A stretch of 64,000 nucleotides of DNA, taken from NCBI GenBank assembly GCA_910586215.1, contig CAJUGH010000004.1:62001-126000 (forward strand), written 5' to 3'. Origin of the DNA: an uncultured Acetatifactor sp. (GTDB taxonomy: Bacteria; Bacillota; Clostridia; Lachnospirales; Lachnospiraceae). Shown one piece after another: positions 51,905 to 60,560 of this stretch. Position numbers and translations under genes: made by a program. Within the stretch, counting starts at the first letter, position 1; every line of letters starts with the position of its first letter. The notes under the pieces are model-generated. The model ran no database searches. It was not told the DNA's origin and saw only the letters and a list, made by a program, of their open reading frames with translations.

Positions 51905-52729
51905 TCATGCCGCCAGCAGCAACAGGGCCAGGAAATATGTCATGGGTGCAGTCACTATCATACTGTCAAAACGGTCCATGATGCCTCCATGGCCCGGTAT
52001 CAGTTTTCCATAATCCTTGATCTGGGCATTGCGCTTGATGGCAGATGCCGCCAGGTCCCCCACCATACTCATGACAGCTCCCACTCCGCAGATCAAGGCA
52101 ATGATCCAGCCCACCGTCTGTTCAGGGAATGCCGTTTCCACAAAAAAGTGCCCATACAGCCATCCGATCAGGGCTGCCCCCAGCACGCCGCCGATACAGC
52201 CCTCTAAGGATTTCTTGGGGCTGAGCTGGGGGAATATTTTCTTCCGGCCAGTCAGTTTCCCCACCACATAGGCACAGGTATCGCAGCCCCAGGAACTGAT
52301 CAAGATCATCCACACCACATAGATCCCCTGGTTCCCCATCCTGGTCTGGTACACAAAAGACAGCATCACCGGGGCATACAGGAAGGAGAATACCGCCGCC
52401 ATTACCTGTCCCGCCTGATACCTGGGAAACACTGCCACATAGGCGAACATCTCCAGCAGGAAAAATCCCACGATACACATGAGGAAGAAAATGTCACTTC
52501 CATCCACATACAGGATGCCATAATAGATTGTGGTCGCTGCCATTCCCAGCCACTCCAGGCCGTTTAATTTCCTCTCATCTGTGGCACAGCCCGTAGCCTT
52601 GGTCAGTTCCCGGAAAGCAGCCATGGAGATGGCCCAGAGAATCAAAGCCAGGGGCATCCCCCCGTATCCCATGGCCCCAAGGGCAATGACCACCAACACC
52701 ACGCCACTGGCCAGTCTGGTCACAAACAT
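51905..52729 (-). CDS. cdsA: Phosphatidate cytidylyltransferase
   Basis: 274 residues, about eight membrane helices. The CDP-alcohol-forming signature is near the C-terminus (GDLAASAIKRNAQIKDYG..IPGHGGIMDRFDS). Makes CDP-diacylglycerol for phospholipid synthesis. Four bases after uppS, 13 before dxr. Confidence 0.96.
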   Translation of the reverse strand: MFVTRLASGVVLVVIALGAMGYGGMPLALILWAISMAAFRELTKATGCATDERKLNGLEWLGMAATTIYYGILYVDGSDIFFLMCIVGFFLLEMFAYVAVFPRYQAGQVMAAVFSFLYAPVMLSFVYQTRMGNQGIYVVWMILISSWGCDTCAYVVGKLTGRKKIFPQLSPKKSLEGCIGGVLGAALIGWLYGHFFVETAFPEQTVGWIIALICGVGAVMSMVGDLAASAIKRNAQIKDYGKLIPGHGGIMDRFDSMIVTAPMTYFLALLLLAA

Positions 52730-52733
52730 AAGA

Positions 52734-53435
52734 CTATTCCTCCTTCAAACCGCCGTACCTTCTGTCCCTATGATTATATGCCTCCACGGCTTTTATCAAT
52801 TCTTCCTTTGTGAAATCAGGCCAGGCCACTGGTGTCACATAGAATTCCGTATACGCAAGCTGCCAGAGCAGGAAATTGGAGATCCTCTGTTCATTGCAGG
52901 TCCTAATCAGCAGGTCCGGTGCTGGTATCCCAGCAGTATCCAGTGCATCTTCGATCCGGTCCTGGTCTATGGCTGCAGGTGTCAGTTCCCCTGCAGCCAC
53001 CTGGGTTGCCAGCTTTCGGAATGCCCGCACCAGTTCATCCCGTCCCCCGTAATTGATGGCAATCTGGAAGTGAAGGCCATCATTGTCCCTGGTCGCCTGT
53101 TCCAGTTCCTCTATCCTAATCCGGATGTCCGGATCCAGCCTGGATTTCTCCCCCAGGACCCGGACACACATGCGGTTCTTCTCCGCAGTCTTCAGGCAGG
53201 TTTTCATGTAATTGCGCAGAAGCTTCATCAAAGCATCCACTTCTTCTTTCGGACGGTTCCAGTTCTCCGTGGAAAAAGCATATACCGTGAGATACTGTAT
53301 CCCCATCCGGTAAGCCTCCTCACAGATCGTCTCCACTGTCCTGGCTCCCTGGGCATGACCATAATTGCGGGGCATCCCCTTGGCCTTGGCCCATCTGCCA
53401 TTCCCGTCCAGGATGATTGCCACATGCCGGGGCAT
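52734..53435 (-). CDS. uppS: Undecaprenyl diphosphate synthase
   Basis: 233 residues from ATG at 53435, with AAGGA six bases before; an ATG at 53453 is possible. IILDGNGRWAKAKGMPRNYGH is the catalytic P-loop-like region with the essential Asp, and NYGGRDEL and RTCNEQRISNFLLWQLAYTEF are conserved. Makes the C55 lipid carrier for peptidoglycan. Confidence 0.98.
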   Translation of the reverse strand: MPRHVAIILDGNGRWAKAKGMPRNYGHAQGARTVETICEEAYRMGIQYLTVYAFSTENWNRPKEEVDALMKLLRNYMKTCLKTAEKNRMCVRVLGEKSRLDPDIRIRIEELEQATRDNDGLHFQIAINYGGRDELVRAFRKLATQVAAGELTPAAIDQDRIEDALDTAGIPAPDLLIRTCNEQRISNFLLWQLAYTEFYVTPVAWPDFTKEELIKAVEAYNHRDRRYGGLKEE

Positions 53436-53562
53436 CTTCAATCCTTCTCCCATGGCTCTCGCGCATATCCTTTCTACGTAAATCTCAAGGGGAGCGGCTG
53501 CCCACTCCCCTGCACTATCTTGTCCGGTTCCCTCGTACCAGTCCCGTTCCCATGAAGGGCGG

Positions 53563-54114
53563 CTATACTGTCATGATCTCCTTGGACTTCTCTTCCATCA
53601 AGGCATCTATATCCTTCACGAATTTGTCCGTCAGTTTCTGGAGTTGTTCCTCCATCTGTTTGATCTCATCCTCGGAGATCTCTGTCTTTCCCAGCTTTTT
53701 CAGGAAATCATTGCCGTCCCTGCGGATATTACGGACAGCCACCTTTCCCTCCTCCGCCTTCTTTTTCACATCCTTCACCAGGTCTTTCCTGCGCTCCTCC
53801 GTCAGTTCCGGGAACACCAGCCTGATCACACTGCCGTCATTGGATGGATTGATGCCGATGTCTGAGGTCATAATGGCCTTCTCGATCTCCTTGATCAAGG
53901 ATTTCTCCCAGGGAGCAATCTGGATGATGCGGGCCTCCGGCACCGTCACGTTGCCCACCTGCTGTATGGGGGTCGGCGTGCCGTAATAATTCACCCGGAG
54001 TTTATCCAGTACATGGGGATTGGCACGGCCTGCACGGATAGAAGCATAATCTGCCTCCAGGAAGCTGTATGCCTTCTTCATCTTGTCTTCGTACTGCTGT
54101 AATCTGGCGTCCAT
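53563..54114 (-). CDS. frr: Ribosome recycling factor
   Basis: 183 residues, normal length. Conserved KAYSFLEADYASIRAGRANPHVLDKL and RIIQIAPWEKSLIKEIEKAI. Splits ribosomes after termination together with EF-G. Between pyrH and uppS, as in most Firmicutes. Confidence 0.99.
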   Translation of the reverse strand: MDARLQQYEDKMKKAYSFLEADYASIRAGRANPHVLDKLRVNYYGTPTPIQQVGNVTVPEARIIQIAPWEKSLIKEIEKAIMTSDIGINPSNDGSVIRLVFPELTEERRKDLVKDVKKKAEEGKVAVRNIRRDGNDFLKKLGKTEISEDEIKQMEEQLQKLTDKFVKDIDALMEEKSKEIMTV

Positions 54115-54184
54115 ATCATGTCCTCGCTTTCTCTTTATACATAGGATAAATGAAATACCTGATCATTTCTGACAGGCCCGGATA

Positions 54185-54883
54185 CTACACCAGGACCTTG
54201 GTTCCCTGGAACTGGCCGCACACCGCATTTACAATGCTGTTCTCCTGGCCCAGCCCGAATACCCACATGGGCATCTTGTTGTCCCTGGCCAGGATGGATG
54301 CTGTCATATCCACCACCTGCAGGTTCTTTGCTATGACCTCCTCTATGGTAACCGTACTGTACTTCTTCGCTGCCGGGTTCCTACCGGGGTCATCATCATA
54401 TACCCCGTCTATGGATTTTGCCAGCAGTATCACGTCCGCCTCCACTTCAATGGCCCTGAGCACCACCCCTGTATCCGTGGAGAAATAGGGATGCCCGGTG
54501 CCTCCTGCGAAGAATACCACCTGTCCTTCCTTGAAGCAGACATTGGCCCTGTCCTTGGAAAACAATTCCGTAAAAGCACCACACACAAAGGGTGTCAGGA
54601 TACTGGTATCCATTCCCACACTGCGGAATATCTCTGATACATAGATGCAGTTCATGACTGTTGCCAGCATACCAATCTGGTCTGCCTTGGTGCGGTCTAT
54701 GTGTTCACTGGTACGGCCCCGCCAGAAATTACCACCACCGATGACGATCCCCACCTGTATCCCACCCTGGGTAATCTGTTTTACCTGTGTGGCAACCTTT
54801 CTCACGGTCTCCTCATCAAATCCTGTCTTCCGTTCCCCTGCAAGGGCCTCACCGCTGAGCTTCAATAGTATTCTCCGCATCAT
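54185..54883 (-). CDS. pyrH: UMP kinase
   Basis: 232 residues from the first of two adjacent ATGs (54883/54880) after GGGGAGG. ILLKLSGEAL, VIGGGNFWRGR, DQIGMLATVMN and KSIDGVYDDDP are typical of the hexameric amino-acid-kinase-fold enzyme. Makes UDP for nucleotide and cell-wall precursor synthesis. Confidence 0.98.
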   Translation of the reverse strand: MMRRILLKLSGEALAGERKTGFDEETVRKVATQVKQITQGGIQVGIVIGGGNFWRGRTSEHIDRTKADQIGMLATVMNCIYVSEIFRSVGMDTSILTPFVCGAFTELFSKDRANVCFKEGQVVFFAGGTGHPYFSTDTGVVLRAIEVEADVILLAKSIDGVYDDDPGRNPAAKKYSTVTIEEVIAKNLQVVDMTASILARDNKMPMWVFGLGQENSIVNAVCGQFQGTKVLV

Positions 54884-54914
54884 ACCTCCCCTTCTGCCAT
54901 AGCTGGCATCTGCC

Positions 54915-55952
54915 TCATTCCTCTCTGTGTATATGCTGGACAGGAACCGTTCCCTCCGTGATCGGCAGGATCGCGGTATCCTCCATGGCCAGGATCTCTT
55001 CAATGACTGTGGGCAGGGCCTCCACCGTGGTATGCTTTGCCGCGGAATCATGCATCAGCACCACATTTGTCTCCCTGCCAAGGATCCCCTTGGTACAGTT
55101 CTCCACCAGGGTCTCCACTGGCAGGATCTGGCTCCCTCCATCCCCTGAGGAAATATTCCAGTCAAAGAACCTCACATCCTGCTCCTCCAGGTAATCGGCA
55201 AACAGCCACATGTCCAGGTCACTGACCGTGTTGGAACTGCCTCCCGGGAACCTGTAGACATGGCTTTCCTCCCCAGTCACCTCATAAATGTACTCCCTTA
55301 TCTTCACAAAATCTTCTTCGAAAGCCTCCAGGGATGCATAGACCTGGGAATACTTATGGCTATAGGAATGCATGCCCAGGGTATGTCCCCTGGCCACAAT
55401 CTCCCGCATGGCCTCCCTGGCCCTGTCGGTATCCTTTCCCACTACAAAAAATGTAGCCTTCACATCATAGGCGTCCAGAATATCCAGGATCTCATCTGTA
55501 TAAATGCTGGGACCGTCATCAAAGGTCAGGTAGACCTTGTGTGCTGCCGTCACTTCCTCTGTATCCCCCAGTTCCATGGCCTGGGATCCACCATCTTCTT
55601 CTGAAGGGAACTCTTCCCCTCTCCCTTCCTGGTCCGAATCTGCTTTTGTCTCCTCCTGGTCCTTCCCTGGTATTCCTTGGCCCCCCTGCCGGGTATCCCC
55701 GCCTTCCGGGACATCCCCGCCTGGCAGGTTGTCTGGTTCCTCCCGTCCTGCCTGCAGGACCTCTACAAGTTTCTCCACCTGTCCGGTCAGCCTGGCCAGC
55801 GCCTGTTCCTGTTCATATACCTTAATAAAGAGAAAGAGGGATAGCACAGCAAGGGCCAGGAGGGACAGGAACATCATCAGAATCACGCCTTTCCCGCCCC
55901 TGCGGGTATGGCCCATTCTAGGGCTGTCTGCCCTTTTACTGCTTTCTGACAT
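54915..55952 (-). CDS. Membrane-anchored polysaccharide deacetylase
   Basis: 345 residues from ATG at 55952 (GGAAGG upstream). One N-terminal membrane segment (about 20-40, VILMMFLSLLALAVLSLFLF), a coiled-coil-like and then Gly/Asp/Glu-rich spacer (45-125), and a NodB domain from 135. Catalytic residues: LTFDDGPS (Asp pair), metal histidines in HSYSHKY, and RFPGG. Faces outward and probably removes acetyl groups from peptidoglycan or another N-acetyl glycan. Confidence 0.95.
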   Translation of the reverse strand: MSESSKRADSPRMGHTRRGGKGVILMMFLSLLALAVLSLFLFIKVYEQEQALARLTGQVEKLVEVLQAGREEPDNLPGGDVPEGGDTRQGGQGIPGKDQEETKADSDQEGRGEEFPSEEDGGSQAMELGDTEEVTAAHKVYLTFDDGPSIYTDEILDILDAYDVKATFFVVGKDTDRAREAMREIVARGHTLGMHSYSHKYSQVYASLEAFEEDFVKIREYIYEVTGEESHVYRFPGGSSNTVSDLDMWLFADYLEEQDVRFFDWNISSGDGGSQILPVETLVENCTKGILGRETNVVLMHDSAAKHTTVEALPTVIEEILAMEDTAILPITEGTVPVQHIHREE

Positions 55953-56026
55953 AGCACCTTCCAATCTTTACATAAACTTACAATCCTTAGTATAACATAT
56001 TCCCCCTTTTTGTAAAAGGCAAAAAT

Positions 56027-56056
56027 AAAAAAAGGGCACCTAAAATGCCCTTTTTT
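56027..56056. terminator. Terminator, possibly bidirectional
   Basis: AAAAAAAGGGCA and TGCCCTTTTTT pair across a short loop; lies nine bases past the stop of the small gene at 56065-56238 on the minus strand. Confidence 0.8.
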
Positions 56057-56064
56057 CATTCCTG

Positions 56065-56238
56065 CTAGTCCCTGGCAGCTTCTGCCGCATCCTCCGCGCA
56101 ACGGCTGCATCCGCCGCAGGTCCCCGAGCAGCCAGGACAGCCTCCGCTGCACTGACCGCTGCGGAGCTTGTGAAGCTGACTCCGCAAAATGAAAAATGCT
56201 ACAATTGCAAGAACCGTGATAATCAGGATATCCACCAT
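56065..56238 (-). CDS. FeoB-associated cysteine-rich membrane protein
   Basis: 57 residues from ATG at 56238 (AAAGGA upstream). One membrane helix (DILIITVLAIVAFFILRSQL) then a C-rich tail (CSGGCPGCSGTCGGCSRC) as in the FeoB-associated family. Those proteins usually follow feoA/feoB in Fe(2+) uptake loci; no feo gene is in this window, so this is an isolated copy. Confidence 0.8.
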   Translation of the reverse strand: MVDILIITVLAIVAFFILRSQLHKLRSGQCSGGCPGCSGTCGGCSRCAEDAAEAARD

Positions 56239-56338
56239 ATGCTCTCGTTCCTTTCTTCCCAATATACTGCCTCTTATACCCAGTATATGAAATGTGTTCC
56301 CGGTTGTGAGTCACTTTTCCCGCGGCAATGGGGAAAAC

Positions 56339-56371
56339 GTTACTGTTCACGGCCATACCGTTCACAGCAAC
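56339..56371. repeat. Palindromic repeat family 2, longer copy
   Basis: GTTACTGTTCAC and GTTCACAGCAAC around 9 bases (GGCCATACC). Lies in the 345-base gap 56239-56583, which contains this, a second copy and no gene. Confidence 0.7.
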
Positions 56372-56501
56372 AGCCGCACACTTTGATCCGCCTTGCTCTG
56401 CAGGAAGTCTTATTTTGAGATTCATTCTCATTTACAGTATACTGCCGGAATTCTTCCCTGTCAAGAGCCTGTCTGGAATATTCCAGCCATGCCCAGGTGA
56501 A

Positions 56502-56528
56502 GTTACTGTTCACTTCGTTCACAGCAAC
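56502..56528. repeat. Palindromic repeat family 2, short copy
   Basis: GTTACTGTTCAC, TTC, GTTCACAGCAAC. Its reverse complement matches 35793-35818 in all but one base. Confidence 0.75.
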
Positions 56529-56583
56529 AAATGCACACAAAACAGGCTCAACACCGTCCCCATTCATACCTTGTGCGGAAGCC

Positions 56584-56871
56584 TTACCTTTCACCCTGTT
56601 CCGGGTACTGTCCGCAGATACAGAGACGGTAATACAGGTCCGGGCTTGCGCTCTCTCGGAAACGGTACCAGATATCCTCTGGCACATGCATATAGTGCCG
56701 GAATGTCATCCCTTCCTTCATCCGGATCCCCAGAACCTGGCTCTGCAGGTCATAGCAGATTCTCTCAATGTACATGCTGCGAAAACCAAAAAAGGAAACG
56801 ATAGTCCTCTCATTCAGCCAGTACATGTTTCCTTTTTGTGCCTTCTTGCTTTTTCCCATGTTTCTTTGCAT
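56584..56871 (-). CDS. Small KTSC-domain-like protein
   Basis: 95 residues. After a basic start (MQRNMGKSKKAQKGN) the pattern S.YIERICYDLQSQVLGIRMK.G..FRHYMHVPEDIWYRF fits KTSC domains (Y-D, G-x-x-Y-x-Y-x-x-VP, W/Y). Such small proteins often bind nucleic acids or partner enzymes; the role is unknown. Start could also be at the second Met (residue 5). Isolated from neighbours by gaps on both sides. Confidence 0.6.
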   Translation of the reverse strand: MQRNMGKSKKAQKGNMYWLNERTIVSFFGFRSMYIERICYDLQSQVLGIRMKEGMTFRHYMHVPEDIWYRFRESASPDLYYRLCICGQYPEQGER

Positions 56872-57145
56872 TTTTGATCTTACCTTTCTCCTCAGTTTTA
56901 TAGGAAGAAACCCTTCTTTCTCCCTCCCTTCCCTTCCCGGTTCTTCCTTGCCTAATAATCTATCATTGCAACATATTATATTTTTATTTATTCAGTAATC
57001 CCATTATTTTTTCCCCGCATTTTATGCCTGCTAAATATCTTGCGGGTTTTATTTTCTTATACTATAATGATGTAGGGGTCAAAGGGTATTTTGGCAGGTC
57101 CCAAAGTCAAAAATCCTTTTGCAGGCTTTACTTGCATCGGATTGA
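56872..57145. other. AT-rich intergenic region before the aroF promoter
   Basis: No gene seen. GGGTCAAAGG near 57074 is close to the reverse complement of CCTTTTGACCC at 57150-57160, and GGTCCCAAAGTCAAA lies between; these may be regulator sites near the promoter. Confidence 0.4.
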
Positions 57146-57174
57146 TTGACCTTTTGACCCTGGTATCCTATAAT
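57146..57174 (+). promoter_or_regulatory. Promoter of aroF
   Basis: TTGACC (57146-57151), 17-base spacer, TATAAT (57169-57174). Transcription from about 57181 rules out the upstream ATG at 57173 as the gene's start. Confidence 0.85.
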
Positions 57175-57249
57175 GAAGATTGGCAGAGTTACGGTTGTTC
57201 TGCAGAAACCATTGCTCATTTCCAGAATCCAGAAGAAAGGAAAGAAAAA

Positions 57250-57266
57250 GTGTGCCCCAGGCACAC
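57250..57266 (+). promoter_or_regulatory. Hairpin in the aroF leader
   Basis: GTGTGCC and GGCACAC with loop CCA, 14 bases before the ATG at 57281. It could affect ribosome access. Confidence 0.45.
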
Positions 57267-57280
57267 CCGTCGAAGAACAG

Positions 57281-58309
57281 ATGAGTTTTGAATATGTGAA
57301 GAAGCTTCCAACACCAGAAGAAATCCGAAGCAAACTGCCCCTCTCCCCGGAAATGGAGCTGCTCAAGTCCCAGCGGGATTCCCAGATCAAGGATGTGATC
57401 TGCGGCAGGAGTCATAAATTCCTGGTGATCATCGGTCCGTGCTCCGCTGACAATGAAGACTCCGTATGTGATTATGTCAGCCGTCTGGCAAAGCTCCATG
57501 ACAAGGTAAAAGACAAGCTGATCCTGATTCCCAGGATCTATACCAACAAACCCCGTACCACCGGAGAGGGCTATAAAGGCATCATCCACCAGCCGGATCC
57601 GGAAAAAAAGCCGGATTTCCTGGCAGGTCTCATGGCCATGCGCAAGATGCAGATCCGGGCCATGTCTGAATCCGGTCTCACCGCTGCTGATGAAATGCTC
57701 TATCCCGAGAACTGGGGATATGTATCTGACATTCTCTCCTATGTGGCCATTGGCGCACGCTCTGTGGAAGACCAGCAGCACCGGCTGACCGTCAGCGGCT
57801 TCGATGTCCCGGCCGGCATGAAGAATCCCACCAGTGGGGACCTGTCCGTGATGCTCAACTCCGTGTACGCCGCCCAGCATCCCCATTCCTTCATTTACAG
57901 GGGATGGGAAGTGAATACCAGCGGCAATGAACTGACCCACACTGTGCTGCGGGGCGCTACCAACAAACATGGCAACAGCATACCCAATTACCACTATGAA
58001 GATTTGAACCGGCTGCTGGAGATGTATGGGAACATGGAACTGAAGAATCCTGCCTGTATCATCGATGCCAACCATTCCAATTCCGGCAAACAGTTTGCAC
58101 AGCAGATCCGCATCACCAAGGAAGTCATGCACAGCCGCAAGCTGAACGCAGACATTCACCGCCTGGTAAAAGGCGTGATGATTGAAAGCTACATAGAGGA
58201 AGGCTGCCAGAAGGTGGGCGGCGGCATCTATGGGAAATCCATCACGGACCCCTGCCTGGGATGGGCGGACTCCGAAAAGCTGATATATGACATTGCAGAA
58301 TATGAATAA
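57281..58309 (+). CDS. aroF: 3-deoxy-7-phosphoheptulonate synthase, class I (AroF/AroG type)
   Basis: 342 residues from ATG at 57281, near the family's 340-350; the promoter position excludes the longer frame. Motifs GPCSADNE, PRIYTNKPRTTGEGYKG, LPEN-like AEMLYPEN context, ATNKHGNSIPNYHYED and DANHSNSGK are all typical of this class. It joins phosphoenolpyruvate and erythrose 4-phosphate, the first step to aromatic amino acids. Residues 1-60 are the region that usually mediates amino-acid feedback. The ribosome site (GAAGAA) is weak. Confidence 0.95.
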   Translation: MSFEYVKKLPTPEEIRSKLPLSPEMELLKSQRDSQIKDVICGRSHKFLVIIGPCSADNEDSVCDYVSRLAKLHDKVKDKLILIPRIYTNKPRTTGEGYKGIIHQPDPEKKPDFLAGLMAMRKMQIRAMSESGLTAADEMLYPENWGYVSDILSYVAIGARSVEDQQHRLTVSGFDVPAGMKNPTSGDLSVMLNSVYAAQHPHSFIYRGWEVNTSGNELTHTVLRGATNKHGNSIPNYHYEDLNRLLEMYGNMELKNPACIIDANHSNSGKQFAQQIRITKEVMHSRKLNADIHRLVKGVMIESYIEEGCQKVGGGIYGKSITDPCLGWADSEKLIYDIAEYE

Positions 58310-58332
58310 ACCCAACCCTGCACTCCCAACTG

Positions 58333-58935
58333 TCAGAACACCTTCAGATATCCCAGCAGGAACCTGGGGTTCACATATGCCTCCAGGAGACATCCCACTG
58401 TGACTGCCCCAAGGATCAGTGCCAGACTTCCCACCTTCCCAGGCCAGAAACCTTTATCTGCCAGGTCTGCGCTGATGCTCCTGGAGTAGATCCCCCTGTA
58501 CAGGGACTCACACCACCCCAGAAGGGCCAGCATGGCTGGCACGTACAGCAGATACTGGGGAAATACTCCCACCAGGGCCAGGAAAATTCCTTTCAAGCCG
58601 TAGCGCAGGGCCAGGGCTGACAGGTAAGCCCCCACGGACATGCCATACCAGCCTACTGCCCCCGCGCATACCACCAGGCCCAGGTATGTGGTACACAGGA
58701 CGGCCATGCCCAGCACTACCAGGATCCTTTTCCGGAAAATATAGCAAAAAAGCGCCCTGCCATCCACGGTCATGTACTTCATGTGATACAAAGTATCCTC
58801 ATCAAACAATCCCGTATCTTTTAGCAAAACGCTCTTTCCCATATACATCACCAGGATCCCTGCCACCACACCAATACAAAATACCGCCAGTACAGGAACC
58901 TTGGTCATCCCGATTCTCTTCCCTGCAATCTGCAT
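58333..58935 (-). CDS. Stage II sporulation protein M-like membrane protein
   Basis: 200 residues with about five hydrophobic segments; KDTGLFDEDTLYHMKY and the C-terminal GAVTVGCLLEAYVNP fit SpoIIM/DUF95 proteins. SpoIIM is part of the engulfment machinery that remodels peptidoglycan in the spore mother cell with SpoIID and SpoIIP. Ribosome site AGGATGG is weak. Confidence 0.8.
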   Translation of the reverse strand: MQIAGKRIGMTKVPVLAVFCIGVVAGILVMYMGKSVLLKDTGLFDEDTLYHMKYMTVDGRALFCYIFRKRILVVLGMAVLCTTYLGLVVCAGAVGWYGMSVGAYLSALALRYGLKGIFLALVGVFPQYLLYVPAMLALLGWCESLYRGIYSRSISADLADKGFWPGKVGSLALILGAVTVGCLLEAYVNPRFLLGYLKVF

Positions 58936-59013
58936 CCATCCTGCCTGCTTTCCACACCCTGTCCCTTCATGTGTATGCAGCAGGAAGGATGTCTATGCCT
59001 GCAGCCTTCCTTC

Positions 59014-60333
59014 TCATGCAGAGCACTTGCACAGCAGCCTCTCACAATTGCGTTCTTCCAGGATCTTCTCCACGCTGGCCAGCTTCACACAGAGCACGAA
59101 AAGTTCCGTTGCCATTGTCATCTCTTCCGGTGTAGGGAAGGAAGGGGCAATGCGGATATTGCTGTCCAAAGGATCCTTGCCATAAGGGAATGTGGCACCT
59201 GCACCGGTGAGAACCACCCCTGCCTCCTTGCATCTGGCCACAATCTTCTTCGCACATCCCTCCAGGGCATCAAAGGAGATAAAATATCCGCCGTTAGGAT
59301 TGGTCCATGTACCGATACCCAGGCCAGACAGTTCCCGCTCCAGGACCTTCAGTACTGCTTCGAATTTCGGACGCACCTGTGCGGCCTGCTGTTTCATATG
59401 CTCCCTGATACCATTGATATCCTTGAAATACCGCACATGCCTAAGCTGGTTTACCTTGTCATAGCCGATGGTCTGGATGGTCATGCTCTTCCTGATCTCC
59501 TCCAGGTTCGCCTTGGAAGCCGCTATGGCAGCAATGCCTGCCCCCGCAAAGCTGATCTTGGAAGTAGAGCAGAACTCATAGACAAGATCCGGATTGCCTG
59601 CCTGCTCACACAGGCCCAGGATCTCTGCAAGCACATCCTCCCTGTCCTCATACAGGGAATGCACGGCATAGGCATTGTCCCAGTAGATCCTGAAATCCTT
59701 CGCTGCAGGCGCCAGCAATGCAAATCTCTCCACTGTCTCCCGGGAATAGGTATATCCCTGGGGATTGGAATATTTGGGAACACACCAGATTCCCTTGATA
59801 CTTTCATCTGCCGCCACCAGGCGCTCCACCATGTCCATATCCGGTCCCTGGGGTGTCATAGGCACCGTGATCATCTCTATTCCAAAATGCTGGGTAATGG
59901 CAAAATGCCTGTCATAACCGGGTGCCGGACACAGGAATTTCACCTGGTCCAGCCTGCACCATGGCGTATTCCCCATGACACCATGCGTCACGGAACGGCA
60001 TATCATGTCATACATAATGCTGAGGCTGGCATTGCCGCAGACAATCACATTTTCCCCGGGAACTCCCATGATCTCTCCCATCAGCCGTTTTGCCTCCGGG
60101 ATCCCGTCCATCAGACCATAATTGCGGACATCAAACCCATTTTCCGTCTTCATATCGCTGTCAGAGTGCAGGACATCCATCATATCACTTACCAGGTCAA
60201 GCTGGGATGCTCCTGGCTTCCCCCTGGACATATCCAGCTTCAGCCCCTTGCCCTTCGCATCCTCATAAGCTGCTTCCAACTGTGTCTTCAATGCTGTCAA
60301 TTCCTGTTTGCCCATCTCCTGATATGCTTTCAT
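59014..60333 (-). CDS. Class I/II aminotransferase (AspC4-like)
   Basis: About 439 residues from ATG at 60333 (GGGAG five bases upstream; ATG at 60336 also possible). SRGKPGASQLDL, VPKYSNPQGYTYS, WDNAYAVHSL and the PLP lysine in STSKISFAGAG are present. It belongs to a group annotated as aspartate or broad-specificity aminotransferases. The substrate is not fixed by the sequence. Confidence 0.88.
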   Translation of the reverse strand: MKAYQEMGKQELTALKTQLEAAYEDAKGKGLKLDMSRGKPGASQLDLVSDMMDVLHSDSDMKTENGFDVRNYGLMDGIPEAKRLMGEIMGVPGENVIVCGNASLSIMYDMICRSVTHGVMGNTPWCRLDQVKFLCPAPGYDRHFAITQHFGIEMITVPMTPQGPDMDMVERLVAADESIKGIWCVPKYSNPQGYTYSRETVERFALLAPAAKDFRIYWDNAYAVHSLYEDREDVLAEILGLCEQAGNPDLVYEFCSTSKISFAGAGIAAIAASKANLEEIRKSMTIQTIGYDKVNQLRHVRYFKDINGIREHMKQQAAQVRPKFEAVLKVLERELSGLGIGTWTNPNGGYFISFDALEGCAKKIVARCKEAGVVLTGAGATFPYGKDPLDSNIRIAPSFPTPEEMTMATELFVLCVKLASVEKILEERNCERLLCKCSA

Positions 60334-60485
60334 CATAACTCCCATCTGTCCGGCTTTACGGACTTGTATTCCCTTTTCCCTTCTGCCTTGCATATTTGCA
60401 TTATTGTATACAATCATACATTTGGCACTTGGTATACAATACCACAAGAATCTCCATTGCGCAAGTAAAAAATGAAAAAGAATTG

Positions 60486-60519
60486 AAAAAAACCGCCACA
60501 TTTATTATGTGACGGTTTT
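60486..60519 (-). terminator. Terminator of rny
   Basis: On the minus strand AAAACCGTCACAT and ATGTGGCGGTTTT pair with a 5-base loop and a T-run follows. It is about 45 bases past the rny stop. Confidence 0.85.
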
Positions 60520-60560
60520 GATGTTCCTATAATTCCAGGGACAGGAACTGTATGGGGAAC

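Noticed and set aside
57128..58393. Minus-strand open frame of 421 codons opposite aroF
   Set aside because: aroF on the plus strand has promoter and all active-site motifs; the other frame has none.
58969..60468. Plus-strand open frame of 499 codons opposite the aminotransferase
   Set aside because: No ribosome site, shadow composition; the minus-strand enzyme is intact.
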